64,000 nt of DNA from Astropecten irregularis. Its lineage: Eukaryota; Echinodermata; Asteroidea; Paxillosida; Astropectinidae. The stretch spans positions 8,540,499 to 8,604,498 of the forward strand of contig OZ020250.1 in assembly GCA_963971285.1 (NCBI GenBank), given 5' to 3'. The position numbers and the translations under genes were made by a program. Positions 50,670-63,300 of this stretch are shown here, piece after piece. Positions within the stretch are counted from its first letter, which is position 1. The number at the start of each line of letters is the position of its first letter. The notes beneath the pieces are model-generated. The model saw only the letters and a list, made by a program, of their open reading frames with translations. It had not been told where the DNA came from and made no database searches.

Positions 50670-51030
50670 TAATAATAATAATAATAATAATTTGGGAGGC
50701 TAATCATCCTTACTTGCAGCTGGTGTGCTGAATTGCGAAGGATGCAACTACATGATCGAGTTGCAAGCATTCATTTTATGGGCGCCTATGGCTGCCACTG
50801 CCAGCCACATCAATTGCCCATATAAAATGATCACGGAGCACATGAGCCTGACATAGACAGTGTTTGATTTTTGTGAAGGGAGGAAAACCCAGAGAAAAAC
50901 CCTCGTAGAAGAGAACCAAAACACAACTCTACTCATATAAATATGACCCAAGCCGGGATCTAACCCGAGCCACATTGGTGAGAGGCGAGTGCCTAACGCA
51001 CTTAATTGCCACCTACATGTATGCCACCTA
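50670..51030 (-). repeat. tRNA-derived SINE-like repeat, uninterrupted copy
   Basis: Starts after an (AAT)n run with GGGAGGCTAATCATCCTTAC and ends GACCCAAGCCGGGATCTAACCC; on the minus strand this end looks like a tRNA B box (GGGTTAGATCCC) with an A-box-like TAGGCACTCGCC upstream. Same family as the split copy at 3100-4375. Confidence 0.65.
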
Positions 51031-53127
51031 TATATGTACCGGCAGTACATGTATGTATACTGAACCTACATGTATGTGGCTCATGTTCATGCATTTACCA
51101 TGTATTATTCATGTTTCCAGTCACTGTTTTCACATAGCATTTTTATGATCAGCAGTGCGGTGTACGTGTACTTGGGAAAGCATTCGATAATAATAGGCCC
51201 TAATATAATTTAATAAAAATCATTAAGGAATTTATGCAGTGTCTTTCATTGTGTACATCAGAACACTTAGCAAATGAAAGATTTGTACACACCAATTTTC
51301 ATAGCAAGCCAACTTTTGAACAGACTGTTTTCAAATTATAACTATAAGTCTATAACTGTATACTGTATAAGGATTGCACACTACCTGACTACTGCATGGT
51401 CACAAATAACCAATGTAGGCCTACATGTATAATAAAATTATGCCATACTGCTGCATATAGGCCTACATGTATACCGTAAGCACCTTTTCCTATTGAAAGA
51501 TTTAGAATTACTACTATGCACACGTATGAACACAATTGACATAACCCTCGTCATACCTCTTTGAAAAGAAAAGGAAAAGAAAGAACACAATAACAACTCT
51601 GTATACCCATAGCCACTGCACAAAAGGCATCATTGTTGTCGTGCAGTTGAGCAAAGAATATTGTGATTTCAACATTTGGAGTTTTTGTAATTCTCACGGC
51701 TCATTTGGCATTTAAAGCATAGTTTGCATACGTGTACATTGTATTATTGTGTTTTTCTAGACTGTTCAAACTGGTCAGATTCAATTGACTGTACATGTCT
51801 ACATGTATAGCATTACTGTACAATGGATTCAAATCTTAGCATGCAGTGTTCTGTGTCTAGATTATTTGATTCATCATGAATTCATTAAAATAATACATGG
51901 ATTTTGTTCCCTGATGTATAAGCTAAAACATTTATAATAAGACTAAAAAAACACTAAAAACACAAACTAAAGACACTTAAAATGATGATTACCACCATTA
52001 AAAAACATCCACAAATACAACATACTGATCATAGATAAGATCATAAATAAGAATATAGAGTGGTACTCAAAATAATGAGACAATTGAGACAATAGCGTTC
52101 CGCACTAATGACGTCACACCATGCATGCACATACCCCCACTCACCATACGTTTGCATAGCCACGTTGCAATGTTTGTCTGAGGTTCGGTGCTATTTTTAA
52201 CACAAGTGTGCAGTGCTATTGGAGAAATAAACATGATTCAAGTTTAAATATGTACACAGACATGTACCGGTAAATTTAGCATTACAACAATAGGTATAAT
52301 TTGTTGAGAAAACCTCAAATTACAAGACTAGAATTTAACGGAGGCTGCGGAGACTATTGCCTTTGTTGCCCTGGTTCTTGGCCTTGGTACCCCCTTCAAA
52401 TGTTTCCATAGACATGATTTTCCAATTGAAGTGCCCCTTGCAATGGAAAAGTGGCCTTGCCTCATTCAGAACCAAATTCCAGGCTTGAAATTACACTGTA
52501 AATCACACTGTCCAATTTGCATCCACATCATACATACATACTGCCAAGACACAATTGCAGTCCTGAGGTTGTGGGTTTGAATCCAACCTGAGCCTGCAGT
52601 GTCATCAGGGATGAATTTTTTTGGATTTCAGATTTTTTTTCATACATGATGTGTACATGACAGTCATGTACACATCATGTATGCTTACTGATCGGCAAAC
52701 AGCGTACATACAATGCCACTGAATTCTGATCTTTCGGGAAGGAGAAACTGTTCTTAAATTATCAAATAGATCTCTATGGGTGCATTCGTTTAGCTCTCCC
52801 GGGTTTGACACCGGTCAACCTCGTCCCCATTCTCTCGCTTGTTTTGTGCAGTAAAACACGACCATTCCCAGTAAGAGCTGACCCTTGTTAGCTAAACGAA
52901 TGCACCCAATGTATGGTGGTTGACAACTTGACATGATTGCACAGTACATGGCAATAATTTGTAGTTTGTCCCTTAGATGTATGGTACCGGTAATTTCTGT
53001 ACTCAATAAATACTGCCCTCTAGTGCTCAAAGGTTTTCAAGTGGATTTATCTCTTCCGTCAGATATGTATACAAGTATGTGCTGTACTATGAAGAATCAG
53101 GTTAATCCTTGCAAAGTAACATCTAGG
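51031..53127. other. Non-coding; nothing firm
   Basis: No exon supported. GTGGGTTTGAATCCAACC at about 52568-52585 resembles an isolated B box (SINE remnant). CATGATGTGTACATGACA and its inverse at 52643-52682 form a hairpin. Confidence 0.35.
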
Positions 53128-53345
53128 GCGTTTACGAAACGGAGGCTCAGGCTCAGGCTAAGGCTCCTGCTCAGCATATTCAGAAAATATACTGTAGGTT
53201 GTGGTTTTTCATTGCAGCTGAATCTCTGTTTTCCTTTTCAAACCAGAGAATCTACTTCAGAACCGCAGCCAAAAGCCTCTATTTTGATATCCGTTATTTC
53301 AGAATGGATTCGCGAAATGGAGACGGAACCTGACACGGAGCCTAA
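53128..53345. repeat. 'GAAACGGAGGCTCAGGCTC' family element
   Basis: Shares GTTGTGGTTTTTCATTG and the CTGTTTTCCTTTTCAAACCAG segment with 29128-29370 in inverted order. Its right end abuts the next element. Confidence 0.55.
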
Positions 53346-53571
53346 GGGCCTTTACGAAATAAGGCTTGAGGCTAGGCTTGGGATTGATTTTCCATTTTGT
53401 GTCCTAAATGAAATGAAGAAATGAAGGGTTTGAGATACATGGCGAAGCTGGAGCCTTAATTTCCCCAGCTTCCTCATGTGGTCCAATCCCTTCATTTGGT
53501 TTTGTGGGCCTCAAATGGCGGTAGCAAAATAAGTACCAAGCCTAGCCTCAAGCCAGGTTTCGTAAAGGCCC
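53346..53571. mobile_element. PIF/Harbinger-like MITE, TAA TSD
   Basis: GGGCCTTTACGAAAT ... TTTCGTAAAGGCCC flanked by TAA on each side; second arms GGCTTGAGGCTAGGCTTGG and CCAAGCCTAGCCTCAAGCC are exact inverses. 226 bp. Confidence 0.78.
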
Positions 53572-54748
53572 TAAGACTCCTTTTCGTAATTGCCAAGAAC
53601 ATTTAAGAAGTAAACACAGCCAACGGATGTTGTCTTTTTACAGATTATCATTTCTTGTAGATTTGAATGTCATGCATTAAACAATATATGTACATGTACA
53701 GTACATGTAAAACTCACCACGTTTAAAGTTGTTTTGATGAATTGTCTACTTATGGTTGGTCAAGTCCTGTACAGGTAAATGCTTGCTCAAACTGTTACCA
53801 GAGCTATTCAGTCAAAGCCAATACACATGCACGTGTGCTTTACTTATACTTAACTGTACATGTACATATGTATATGTACAGAATGTACAACCGTACATTA
53901 CCCAGTAATCATGGTAATTACTGTGCTCTTTTAGTTTGCAGTTGATTCTAGTAAGATGACAAGCTCTTAACCCACGGCTCACACCCCAAACCAACGTGTT
54001 TCCTCTCACTAGAGGGTATGGTGCAAGCAGAGTGGACAGTCGCTAATTGCTCATGTCATGACCCATCATCGAGTAATCCAGGCCAAAGCTTCATACCCAA
54101 ATATGAAGAAAATGAGAGTATATAATGAGCGTAATTCTCAGGATTACTATCAGTAGCCGCTATGGGCATGTCATTGCTGATTAGCAAGTTCCTTTACTCC
54201 GACAAGTGCAAAGTTTACAAAGTCAGACTCGTTACCACCTCCCCCCCCCCCCCCAGCTTACTCATCGAGTCGGATTTGCTCTCGGAACGAGTGAAAAAAA
54301 AGTTGTCCTTGTGAGCACGTCCCCCCTTTCCCTTCCCCTCCCTTCTTCCTGCCTACAGGTGAAGATAAGACCCCAAGCTTGACGTCTGAGGAAGTTTCGG
54401 GACTTTATCTATGTTATATATATTGGGAGGACATTCCGAGTCATACACATTATAAACTCTGACGGCACAGTTGAATTGGCGCAACAGGCGGGCTGTATAA
54501 CTCACGGAGTTGCGCGCCTGTGCCGCCCGCTCTGATGGGTGGGTGGAATATCGCGGCAAGTTTTCGCAGGACGCTGTTGTTTCCACTTGTCGTCAAGTTC
54601 CCAAATGCGCTTTTTGTTTCTGGGTTTTTTTTTTGTGCGTGTGTGAGACAGCAGTTCTGACTAAGAGCTGCGTGGCTCAAAGTGTGACACAGCTTGCCAT
54701 AGTTTGAGAGGATCTGGAAGTGCTAAAGGGGGGATTTCGGCACAGGAA
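53572..54748 (+). promoter_or_regulatory. Possible promoter region with a GC-rich segment near 54470-54600
   Basis: The first part is AT-rich without features. From about 54470 CpG and GC rise (GTTGCGCGCCTGTGCCGCCC, ATATCGCGGCAAG), a change that often marks a promoter in otherwise AT-rich DNA. It precedes the short candidate exon at 54749. A C14 run is at about 54241-54254. Confidence 0.3.
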
Positions 54749-54805
54749 ATGGCCAACTCTGGCGAGGAATACCTTGAATATTTCGTGTGTTACTTCCCCG
54801 GTTTG
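54749..54805 (+). CDS. Candidate first coding exon (MANSGEEYLEYF...) with GTAAGT donor
   Basis: ATG with A at -3 and G at +4, 19 open codons (MANSGEEYLEYFVCYFPGL), then TTTG|GTAAGT in phase 0, downstream of a GC-rich segment. Acidic N terminus then aromatic residues; family not recognised. No second exon identified before 64000. Confidence 0.35.
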
Positions 54806-56349
54806 GTAAGTTAAATTAAGAGAATTAAGTCCGCCACTATAGCTGGCGCTAATTGAGTTATCATAAGACAATCGTTGATTGGACGAAGCATGCGGTGGTT
54901 GGATTGTGTGTCCATCACAGGTGACAAAGTTTGAGGCCGGCTTGAACTGTCGTTGTACTTTTTTGTTCTTCGTTGACTTTTGCTGTCATGGGTGTATAGA
55001 GTGCATGCGTTTGGATGTACAGGGCAGGAACTACATTTGGGCATTGCCTTGGTCATGTTGGTGTCTGGTCATTGCACCAGTGCCCTTGCTGGTTGCCTTG
55101 TCTAAGTGATACCCTGTCTTATATTCTAGTAGACATTTTTCAGTTTTTCTCACAGGATTGTTATTACATGTATTTGTCAAGGGAAAATTGCATCTTTCCT
55201 TGTTGGAAAAAAGCATTTTTCATGAGGTACATGTATTATTAAGCTGCTTCTTCAACACGCAAGTTTTTTTGTTAAACATGCAACTTTTCCTCAGGTCAGG
55301 TTTTTTCTGAGCTGTTTTTCACTCAATGGTTATGCCATTGAAAAGTGAAAAACACTGTACAAAGTATGGTAAAGATTTTTGTTTCTCGTTTGAGTTCTTT
55401 GCTTGAGATAACTCGAAAAGTTTACATACTGTACTTGTTGGTGCTTAATGCAGGATACACGTACAGTGTAGGTTTAGTAGCCAATGTTACACATTTCACT
55501 ATAGGTTTTCTGAAGTATCGATCCTGCGTAAAGTGTGTGTGCACGTTTCGCTATAATGTGGTGACAATGTTAAATAAGACCATGAAAGAAATGTATTATG
55601 ATGCATTATTTGACAATTTGTCCAAAATCACAACAGAATTTGTACAGCAATGCTGAATGGCACACCAATACCCGTAGGCTACAGCGCAATTCATTGCACA
55701 AATTTCGACATTTGATCAATCTATTGTCATGATTTCCACGATTGAACACTCTCTCCTTGAACTTGTCTAGACGACACGTACGTAGGCCTATACGCACTCA
55801 GACATACATGTACCCTGTACAGGGTAGACAGAAATACATGCACTGTTTATATTGAATAAAAGGAGTTTTGCATGGTTTGACGTAAGTAGGTTTGGTGCAA
55901 TTCAAAGCAAGTATTATGACGCACTCATTGTGTTGGCATTGTAAGCAGACCACTGTCTTGGCGTACATTACATGTATGTAGATGGCAATTGTACAACGCA
56001 GCTTGGACTTCGGATATTTATTTGTTGAAAAAAAAAATTTCAAAGGAGCGCAGATGACTATTGGCATTCCTCTCCGTACACTGTCAAGACGTGTTCAGTC
56101 TGCCTTCGGATTAAGTTTACTGCAGTGGAATTTTCAGGGACGGTTGCGAAATTCAGAAGCCCAAACCATGGAGCCTTGTTTGGTTTAGGCATCAAGTAGA
56201 GCAAGGCCTTGCTTGCTCTGTGGTTTAGGTTACCAGGTATCATTCCTGTATAATTTGCATTGGATCATTAGCGCAGTTGTTTTATTAGGCATTCTCCAGT
56301 CAGCATGTGTTATCTGTACCTCCAGTGCCGTCATCTACAGTTGATGCAG
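54806..56349. other. Non-coding; nothing recognised
   Basis: Would be first-intron sequence if the exon at 54749 is real. No repeat boundary supported. Confidence 0.3.
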
Positions 56350-56625
56350 TTCTGGGCCCAATTTCATGGAATCCTTTACTTTTACCAAAAATTCAGACTT
56401 TTTTTGGTTATGGTTAGCGTATTTTCACGGCCCGAGAGTTTTCTTTTTGGTTCTGCAGAATGCATACGACAGCACGTTAGCAGAAACTTATCACGGTTAC
56501 CCTAGAAATTCTGCGCTCACCGAAAGTCTTGCTTACGGATTCCATGAATTCCATTTTGTGCATAGCAGTGCCCGCTAGCACAAAAAAGGCCATTTGATTC
56601 CACGCAATTGGCCCTGTATGATGAG
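56350..56625. repeat. Inverted-repeat element, 'GGGCCCAATTTCATGGAATCC'-type
   Basis: CCAATTTCATGGAATCC near the left end against GGATTCCATGAATTCC on the right, then GCAATTGGCCC. Distant member of the 43917 and 59489 family. Confidence 0.5.
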
Positions 56626-57226
56626 TTTATTCTGGTCTTTGGAGTTTGATGGTTGTTCATCAGTCCATGAGAGATGCAGAGACATAATTTGTGAATCTGC
56701 TTTGAATTTTTTTTTACATTCATGACCCTGACATTCATCTCCCCTCTCTGCTTCCAAAATAATCTTTGTCCACTCATGAGTTCTTCATTTTACCTGGAAT
56801 TTGACAGAAGTTGATGTGGAAATGTTGTGAAATTGTCTCCAAATTGGAGCTGACACAGTTTTAATTAAAGCAGGAATGTTTTAAACTTTCAAAAATCATT
56901 CTGTCATGTCTGTTTATCGACGTTATATACCATGACCACACTTTGATTTGAGCTTTTTTGCAAATAAGTTCCAATGCATAATACACATACATGTCATATG
57001 AGCAAATGATTTCATATTGGGCACTAGAGGTTACATGTAGATTGTCTGTGCTTACCCTAATTTTCTGATGAAAAGTGGATTTCCAGAACTTTCCCCTAAT
57101 TTTCAAACCAGGTCGACCAGGAACTTTCCTCAATCCTTAAATTAAACAAATTTTCACTGTGTGTCTTGTGTGAAATGTTTCAGTTGAATGATTTTTGGAC
57201 TTAGTCCAAATTTGAGGCTTGCAATC
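56626..57226. other. Non-coding; nothing recognised
   Basis: AT-rich; no exon or repeat boundary that can be supported. Confidence 0.3.
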
Positions 57227-57234
57227 CCAATATT

Positions 57235-57510
57235 CAGTGGCGTAGATGATTTTTTTAATAGGGAGGGCCAACATGTAAACAATCGAGGATCAACTCATTA
57301 TTCATTTATCCACTTGTCTGGCACTAGGCCTACTGAATATGCGTGCCAGCATTGAGGCACGTTGGTGTTGTCTTGAGGGGGGGGGGGCGGTGTAGGAGGA
57401 GGAGCCCTTAGACTTTTTACAATTTTATTTGTTTTAAATTTGTTTTATTTTTTTTTCCCGGGGATGAATAGGGGGGTCCTGGCCCCCCCCCCCCCCTGTC
57501 TACGCCAGTG
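57235..57510. mobile_element. hAT-like MITE, TIR CAGTGGCGTAGA, TSD CCAATATT
   Basis: 276 bp. CAGTGGCGTAGA and TCTACGCCAxTG ends; CCAATATT repeated at 57227-57234 and 57511-57518. The interior has a G14 run and a C16 run. Confidence 0.82.
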
Positions 57511-58019
57511 CCAATATTGCATGGTTTGCATTAGGCTACATCTTTCATGTGTTTTCCCACTGTACCACTGCAGCAGCTCATGTGCCCTTAATGCATTTTC
57601 AGCACACCTTCATTTGCTCACTGACCAATCATGAAAACAGTTTGTGAAATTCACTTAACAACTGAACAAGTCTGGTACTTGATAAATGAGTGCTGGCACG
57701 CACACAAAGTTAAGCGCTAAAAAAATGCACTGTCATATTACAAAGGAATTTTTCCCCATTAGGTTCGTGTCACGTGCAATCCATAAATTAAGCCTATGAT
57801 CTTGAACCCTGATGACCATATTTGGAGACTACAAACTGATAAAACGTATCCTTGAAATTTAATTTTTGCACATTTTATGATGTTTTATAGCTAAACGCAT
57901 AACGACATAAGCAGGTACATGTACTTTCAATATGTGAGAATTACAATGTCAGTTCAACAGGTGAAATTTAAAAACTTTTTAGTTAACTTCAAGACTATGT
58001 AATAAGAAATTAACTTGTC
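57511..58019. other. Non-coding; nothing recognised
   Basis: No exon or repeat boundary that can be supported. Confidence 0.3.
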
Positions 58020-58400
58020 CATTTTCATCAAATGACCACAAGGGAAACTGACTGAATTTTAAAGTCAACACTCAAAGGTGAACAAAAAAAAATTGTCGGA
58101 GCGGGATTCGAACCGGCGACCTCCTGAATACCGTACAGGCGGTCTTCCAACTGAGCTACCCAGCCCTATATTGGTGGTGTCCCTAATAGTCAATTATCTT
58201 AGTTCGTTTGACAGTAAGACATGTCAGAAGCCATGAAACCACACATATTGCTATATCCTAGGGATCATTTCTTCGATACTTACAGCAATGCTACAACCTG
58301 AGAACAGTACATGGGGATCACTTAAAGAGGAAACAGCTTTTTAATTAATATAATCATTTAATAACCCACAAGGGAAACTGACTGAATTGTTAAGTCATAC
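58020..58400 (-). repeat. tRNA-derived SINE copy (well preserved)
   Basis: Minus-strand copy: B box GGTTCGAATCCCGCTCC (reverse of 58096-58112), A box GGTAGCTCAGTTGG (reverse of 58149-58162). The tail motif AAGGGAAACTGACTGAAT occurs at both edges (58041 and 58370). Confidence 0.8.
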
Positions 58401-58842
58401 TTGTAGATTTTAGCTCAAAAGGCAAAGACATGATGTTGCTGTAACATTTTAGTTACACAGTCTTTGTTGCAGACATGGTTTAACAGTGCCCATGGTGAGC
58501 TGCATGATGTTTCATGTGTTTAAGAGTCAAGACTATAGATGAGAAGAGATTTTGTCGTTTAAAGCCCATCTCCTTCCTTCCTTCCTACCCCTATGCAATG
58601 TCATCAGTCAAAGGCTGAAACATATGGTCCTGAGTCATCAGATTAAGTTGTCGATTGTTATAATCCTGGACAACTCATAAAGATGCTCACGTCTCAATTT
58701 GCTTAGAGATGAGGGGTTGAAGGGGGAGACATTTGTACTCTACTATCCACAGATTTTTAAGGATGATTATACTGTAGCCACAGTATACAGTGCATCATAG
58801 CACTGAGTGGGGAAAGCGGTTTGTACTTGTACCATAGAGCTA
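58401..58842. other. Non-coding; nothing recognised
   Basis: No exon or repeat boundary that can be supported. Confidence 0.3.
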
Positions 58843-59282
58843 TATTAAAATTACTAGAGCGTTGTCTGTGCGTAGATGTTTTGAAGCCGTCCTGGGCACA
58901 GTCATTTTGTCAATTTTGAATTCGAGTGCGTGTCTGTGGAACAAGAAAACTTTGACTGGAATGCCTTTCGAAGAGTGTACTCTAAAGTCTGTGCGAACGG
59001 TACCGGTAGCGCGTCTTTATGACGCATGCAACCGTTGCATGACTGAAGTGCAGAGCTTGTGCGCGCACGGCACTAAATGAAACACGCATTTACCAGAGGT
59101 GCGTCGGATTTGGGGCGTTATTTGGCTTCCATAACGCACACGTATAGAACACAACGCAGTATGCAAATGAACGTACAAAAAACGTACAAAATTGTGTGCT
59201 TTCCATAGGTTTGTGCACAAACATGGATGCGCCCAGCAGGCATCACTTTCTATACGGAGCTAGCGCTCTAGTAATTTTAATA
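58843..59282. mobile_element. 440-bp inverted-repeat element, CpG-rich
   Basis: TATTAAAATTACTAGAGCG and the exact inverse CGCTCTAGTAATTTTAATA (19 bp) form the ends. The interior is CpG-richer than its surroundings (GGTACCGGTAGCGCGTC, GTGCGCGCACGGCAC) with no long frame. Confidence 0.72.
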
Positions 59283-59488
59283 CTATGATTTGTACACATG
59301 TATGCATATAACTTCCTTCCATAGCATCAGCAAACTTGTCAGGAGCGGATCCAGGTTTTTAAAAAAAGTGGACATGGAAATAGAATGTGTGTCTAGTGCA
59401 ATGACGGGCCACGAAACTGCCAAACTCAATAGCGACAGATCTATGCTTTTGATTTTGGGCGCTCAAAGTTAGCAGATTATGGATGGCA

Positions 59489-59736
59489 GGCCTGGGGCCA
59501 ATTTCATAAAACTGTTAAGCGCAAAAATTTGCTAAGCATGACATTTCTGTCTTGATAAAAACAGGGTTAACAACCAAATTTCCACGTGCTTTGTCCATCA
59601 CTTCTGATTGTTCTTTGGCTGTTGTTCGCTGACCATGAATATCAAATCGAATTTTCAATGGTGGTTTGTTTTATTGGGCGAGACATTTTTGTGCTAAGCC
59701 AAATTTTGTGCTGAACAGTTTTATGCAATTGGCCCC
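59489..59736. mobile_element. Inverted-repeat element, 'GGCCAATTTCATAAAACTG' family
   Basis: GGGGCCAATTTCATAAAACT ... ACAGTTTTATGCAATTGGCCCC, inner TTTGCTAAGCATGACA and GTGCTAAGCCAAATTTTGTG. Companion of 43917-44158. Confidence 0.72.
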
Positions 59737-60104
59737 TGGCATGAACTGTCCAATTACTTGAATCACCCCTCCCCTTTCTTTATTTAAAAACAATTTTGCT
59801 GAAGGAAGACTAAATTTCTTTGCGTCTAAATAACATTTCCGATGAATCACACATGTGTAGGACTGTAGTACATTCCCTTTGAGCTTGGAAGATTCCATAC
59901 TGGGTCTTTTCAGTTATTACGTGCCAATAGTGCTCCGCACTTGCGCTAAAAATAGCACTGGATCTCAGACATTGCAACCATGCAAACATGTGTGCGTGTG
60001 CGCGTCCATAATATATGTAAACTATGTGAGTAAGGCAATGTTTGTCTGACATCCGGGGATTTTGTGACGTCATTAGTGCGGAGCGCTATTACTTGAAAAA
60101 CTTG

Positions 60105-60320
60105 CTGTGTAGGCTAGCTTTAGGTTGCATTTCTACTCCTAACAACACATAGCAGAAGCGAATGTTAATAGAACTTTAGAAGATGACGTCACATGCGAAG
60201 GGTCTAGCCCTCCCCCCTCCCACCCTCCAAAACCCAAATATTGGCTCTTCTAGCCCCCTCCCAATGTATTGGCTCTTCTAACCCCCAAAATATTGGCTCT
60301 AGAACCGTGCCTGGTTTGCA
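60105..60320. repeat. Fragment of the 37872-38420 element family
   Basis: Shares CATAGCAGAAGCGA, GGCTCTTCTAGCCCCC and TTGGCTCTAGAACCGTGCCTG with 38300-38420. The left terminus is missing. Confidence 0.6.
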
Positions 60321-63300
60321 GTGCAGGGATCTATTTCTTAAGGATGAAGCGCCAGTCTTGATCTGTGTTACAAACACAAAGTTCACTGATTGAACGTGTA
60401 CTGTCAGTCATTGATGCATAGCTTACCATATGCTCAGTTGACACCGTAAGGTGATGCTCAATGAAGTCCCAGTACAATGACAGATGCCGTGCATTTGTGT
60501 AACTGTTGAAGGCCTGCAGGGAGGAAACTGTATAGTTGACAAGCAGAAACCCAGCTACTATACCTACCAATGGTAAAAGGCCAACGCTGGATCAGACTAC
60601 CAATTACTTCAAAAGTGAAATGATACGCTGATAAATACTTGTCAGTCCCTGGTTTGCATTCTACCATGGTTCAGTAGGGCAGGGGTCATAGTATGCAAAT
60701 TACTGTTCCGAGCAATTTTCTTTGCACATAATATTAAAATGCATTATAATGTTAATTGCAAAAGTGTGGTTGGGCTTTAATTGTCAGTGGGTTAATTTCA
60801 TGCCATATGCATACATGACACATAAATTGGCATCAGTCCAGTATGGCCCATGGAACAGCAGAAATTGCATTATGGTTTTGCAAATGAAAAGTTGATATTA
60901 TACATGCCCACAGCACTGCTTGTTACTTTTTACCTGCACATTCAGCCAGGGTTTTGGAGGTTTGTGGAGCAGGACTAATTGTGCAACAACTTGGAACTGG
61001 TATGTAGGCTGCGCTAGGCTGGACCAGGCTGTGCGCATCTCCGGTGATTGGTTACTTAACAGCTGTAGACTAGTCATCCGTGGAATGCCATTGGCTCACC
61101 TGTGTATCTCTGACGTAATGTGACATTTGTAATCAGCCTCCGATGTTCATGTACATGTACGTATCATCGATCCACCATCCGTGCTTATAATGTTGTTTGG
61201 CATGGACAGCATGGTTTTTCATGGTTGAGAACCATTTACAACCTCCCTGGTTCACCTTGATGATTCTACCGTGTGATGACTGCTGCAAACTTCTACTGGT
61301 ACTTTGGTAAATAGATAGCTACCAGCAGCATACTGGTCTACAAGTGCAGTAAACTGCCCACACACAGTTTATACAACATCACCTGACATACTGACAGTTG
61401 TGCAGCTTTGACATGCGGGAACACGCTGAGTAATTGGCTCATTTTCAGTCCTTCAAAACAAGGCTGCAATGTATTCCGGAATGAACGTTTAAAAAAATGA
61501 AAAACGGCCAGCAAATGTGAACGTTAATCACTTCTCTCCTCGGACTTGATTAAGTGATGGGTCCTGATCTCTGCTAATGTGGACCAGAGGAACTCTAAAA
61601 GGACATTCCACGTCATCACATTATGATGAATCTCCGCTATTAAGACCAGCCGGGCACCCAACTGAGCTTTGACTGTAAGTTGACTTTTACTGTCACGGCT
61701 CTGCTGGTGTTGCGTTTAGCTCTTCGGAAGCAACATTGGCTGCTGCTTCACCTGGTGGCTGGAAATTGATGTGTGCCGTTGACTGAACTGATCAGCGTGG
61801 GGATTGCTTATTATCATCCCGCCATACCAGTCTCCTGACTTGTGTGTACGCGTTGACTAGACTTCATCTGGAGAGGCCACAGAACTTTGAGCCAAATCAT
61901 CCTGCGTCTTATCCAGCTAGCTTTTGACGGAGATCCCACGCATTTGTTCCAAGTGTGAAATGCTACCAGAGAAACCCCACTTTCCTTCAGATTGACTGCT
62001 CTCGTTTTGCTCACTCAAGGAAATCTAGATTGACAACTTTTTGGGTCACCTTCCATATGCTGCATGTCTCAGTCAGTGTTTGTGCACTCTCAATTCATAC
62101 TCACACATTCAGGCACATGCGTCACTTCATTTATCCAGCATTTTTTGCTATTTGACAGCGACTTCAGTAAAGCTTGACAGAACACTCTGAGATAGACCTG
62201 ATTCCTTGATCAGTGTCTCTCCTTGGATGAAACGACTTTAACCTTCCTCTCTGATATGAAGCTGACTTCATAAGCAAAACGAATTTTTAAAAAGGAAAGA
62301 AGAACAACCTAGCTCAGTGACAATATTTTTCCAGGCAAAAGGGCACGTAGGCCTATAGAAAACTTTTCATCCACCAAAGTTTGCAAACAGCTTTGGAACA
62401 GTGCCAAAAGGAAACAAAAAATTTGAAGAAAAGCGCAGAAATCCATCATGTCGCAATAGATGTAAGCTTTTCTATTTGGAAAATTTTCCTGGGAGCCGCA
62501 ATCCATTCACTGTCGAACAAACGATACATTGTGCTGGCAAGGGCTTGCGCATAGTCCCTGGTCTCTGGAAAGCTGAACTCTGCAAAGGTCTGCCCTCGTT
62601 TGTAAACCTGGGAGATGTAAATTCAGACTTTTGTAGAATCGTGGTCTATCTTTGTGCTGCTGCGTGGAAAATATTTGGATAATAAGCTTTTCTTTTTATC
62701 CTTCAGTGCACTTTTAGTAAATGTCAACAGATTTTGTCATCCAAGCACGCAGTACTCAATGACAGTAGTACAGTACATATGTACATATGTAGATGTTACA
62801 AAGTCATTCCAACACTGTTTTGCTGATGTAACAAGTACTGAAATCAGCCTTAGTTCAGCTCAGCTTTCATCACAATCTGGCAAGTAGTTTTTTACAAGTA
62901 CATGAACACTTCAGATGATTGTTTTTATTTTTGAATTGACCGTTCGCCTTAAAACGGCTGCCTGCTGTAACAAACGCTTGTGAACATCGTCTGTGATTTT
63001 GACAAGTCTGTTTTTGAAGTAGACTCAACTTTCAAACGGAGCCAAGAAACTTGCTGTTACTGTGCCAGCTCGCGGGTAAATCTTAGGGAAATGTGCCAAT
63101 ATTATGTAATGCCCGATCGCAAAAATAGATGTTGACCCCGAGCGGATCGCACACGGGATTAGTGTCATTTTTAGAATACTGATTGTCAGTGTCATCACTT
63201 CCTGCCAAGGATTGCTGGCGGTGATTTGGACATATCCTGATTAGTGGCAGATCACAATGTACAGCTTGTGATACTACGCACATGCACAACCTCTTAAAAA

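Noticed and set aside
58096..58162. Second tRNA-like sequence with GGTTCGAATCC
   Set aside because: Same SINE family; the copy has the family tail on both sides.
62401..62682. 93-codon plus-strand stretch (KGNKKFEEKRRNPS...)
   Set aside because: Does not start with ATG, no splice context, no domain; chance cannot be excluded.
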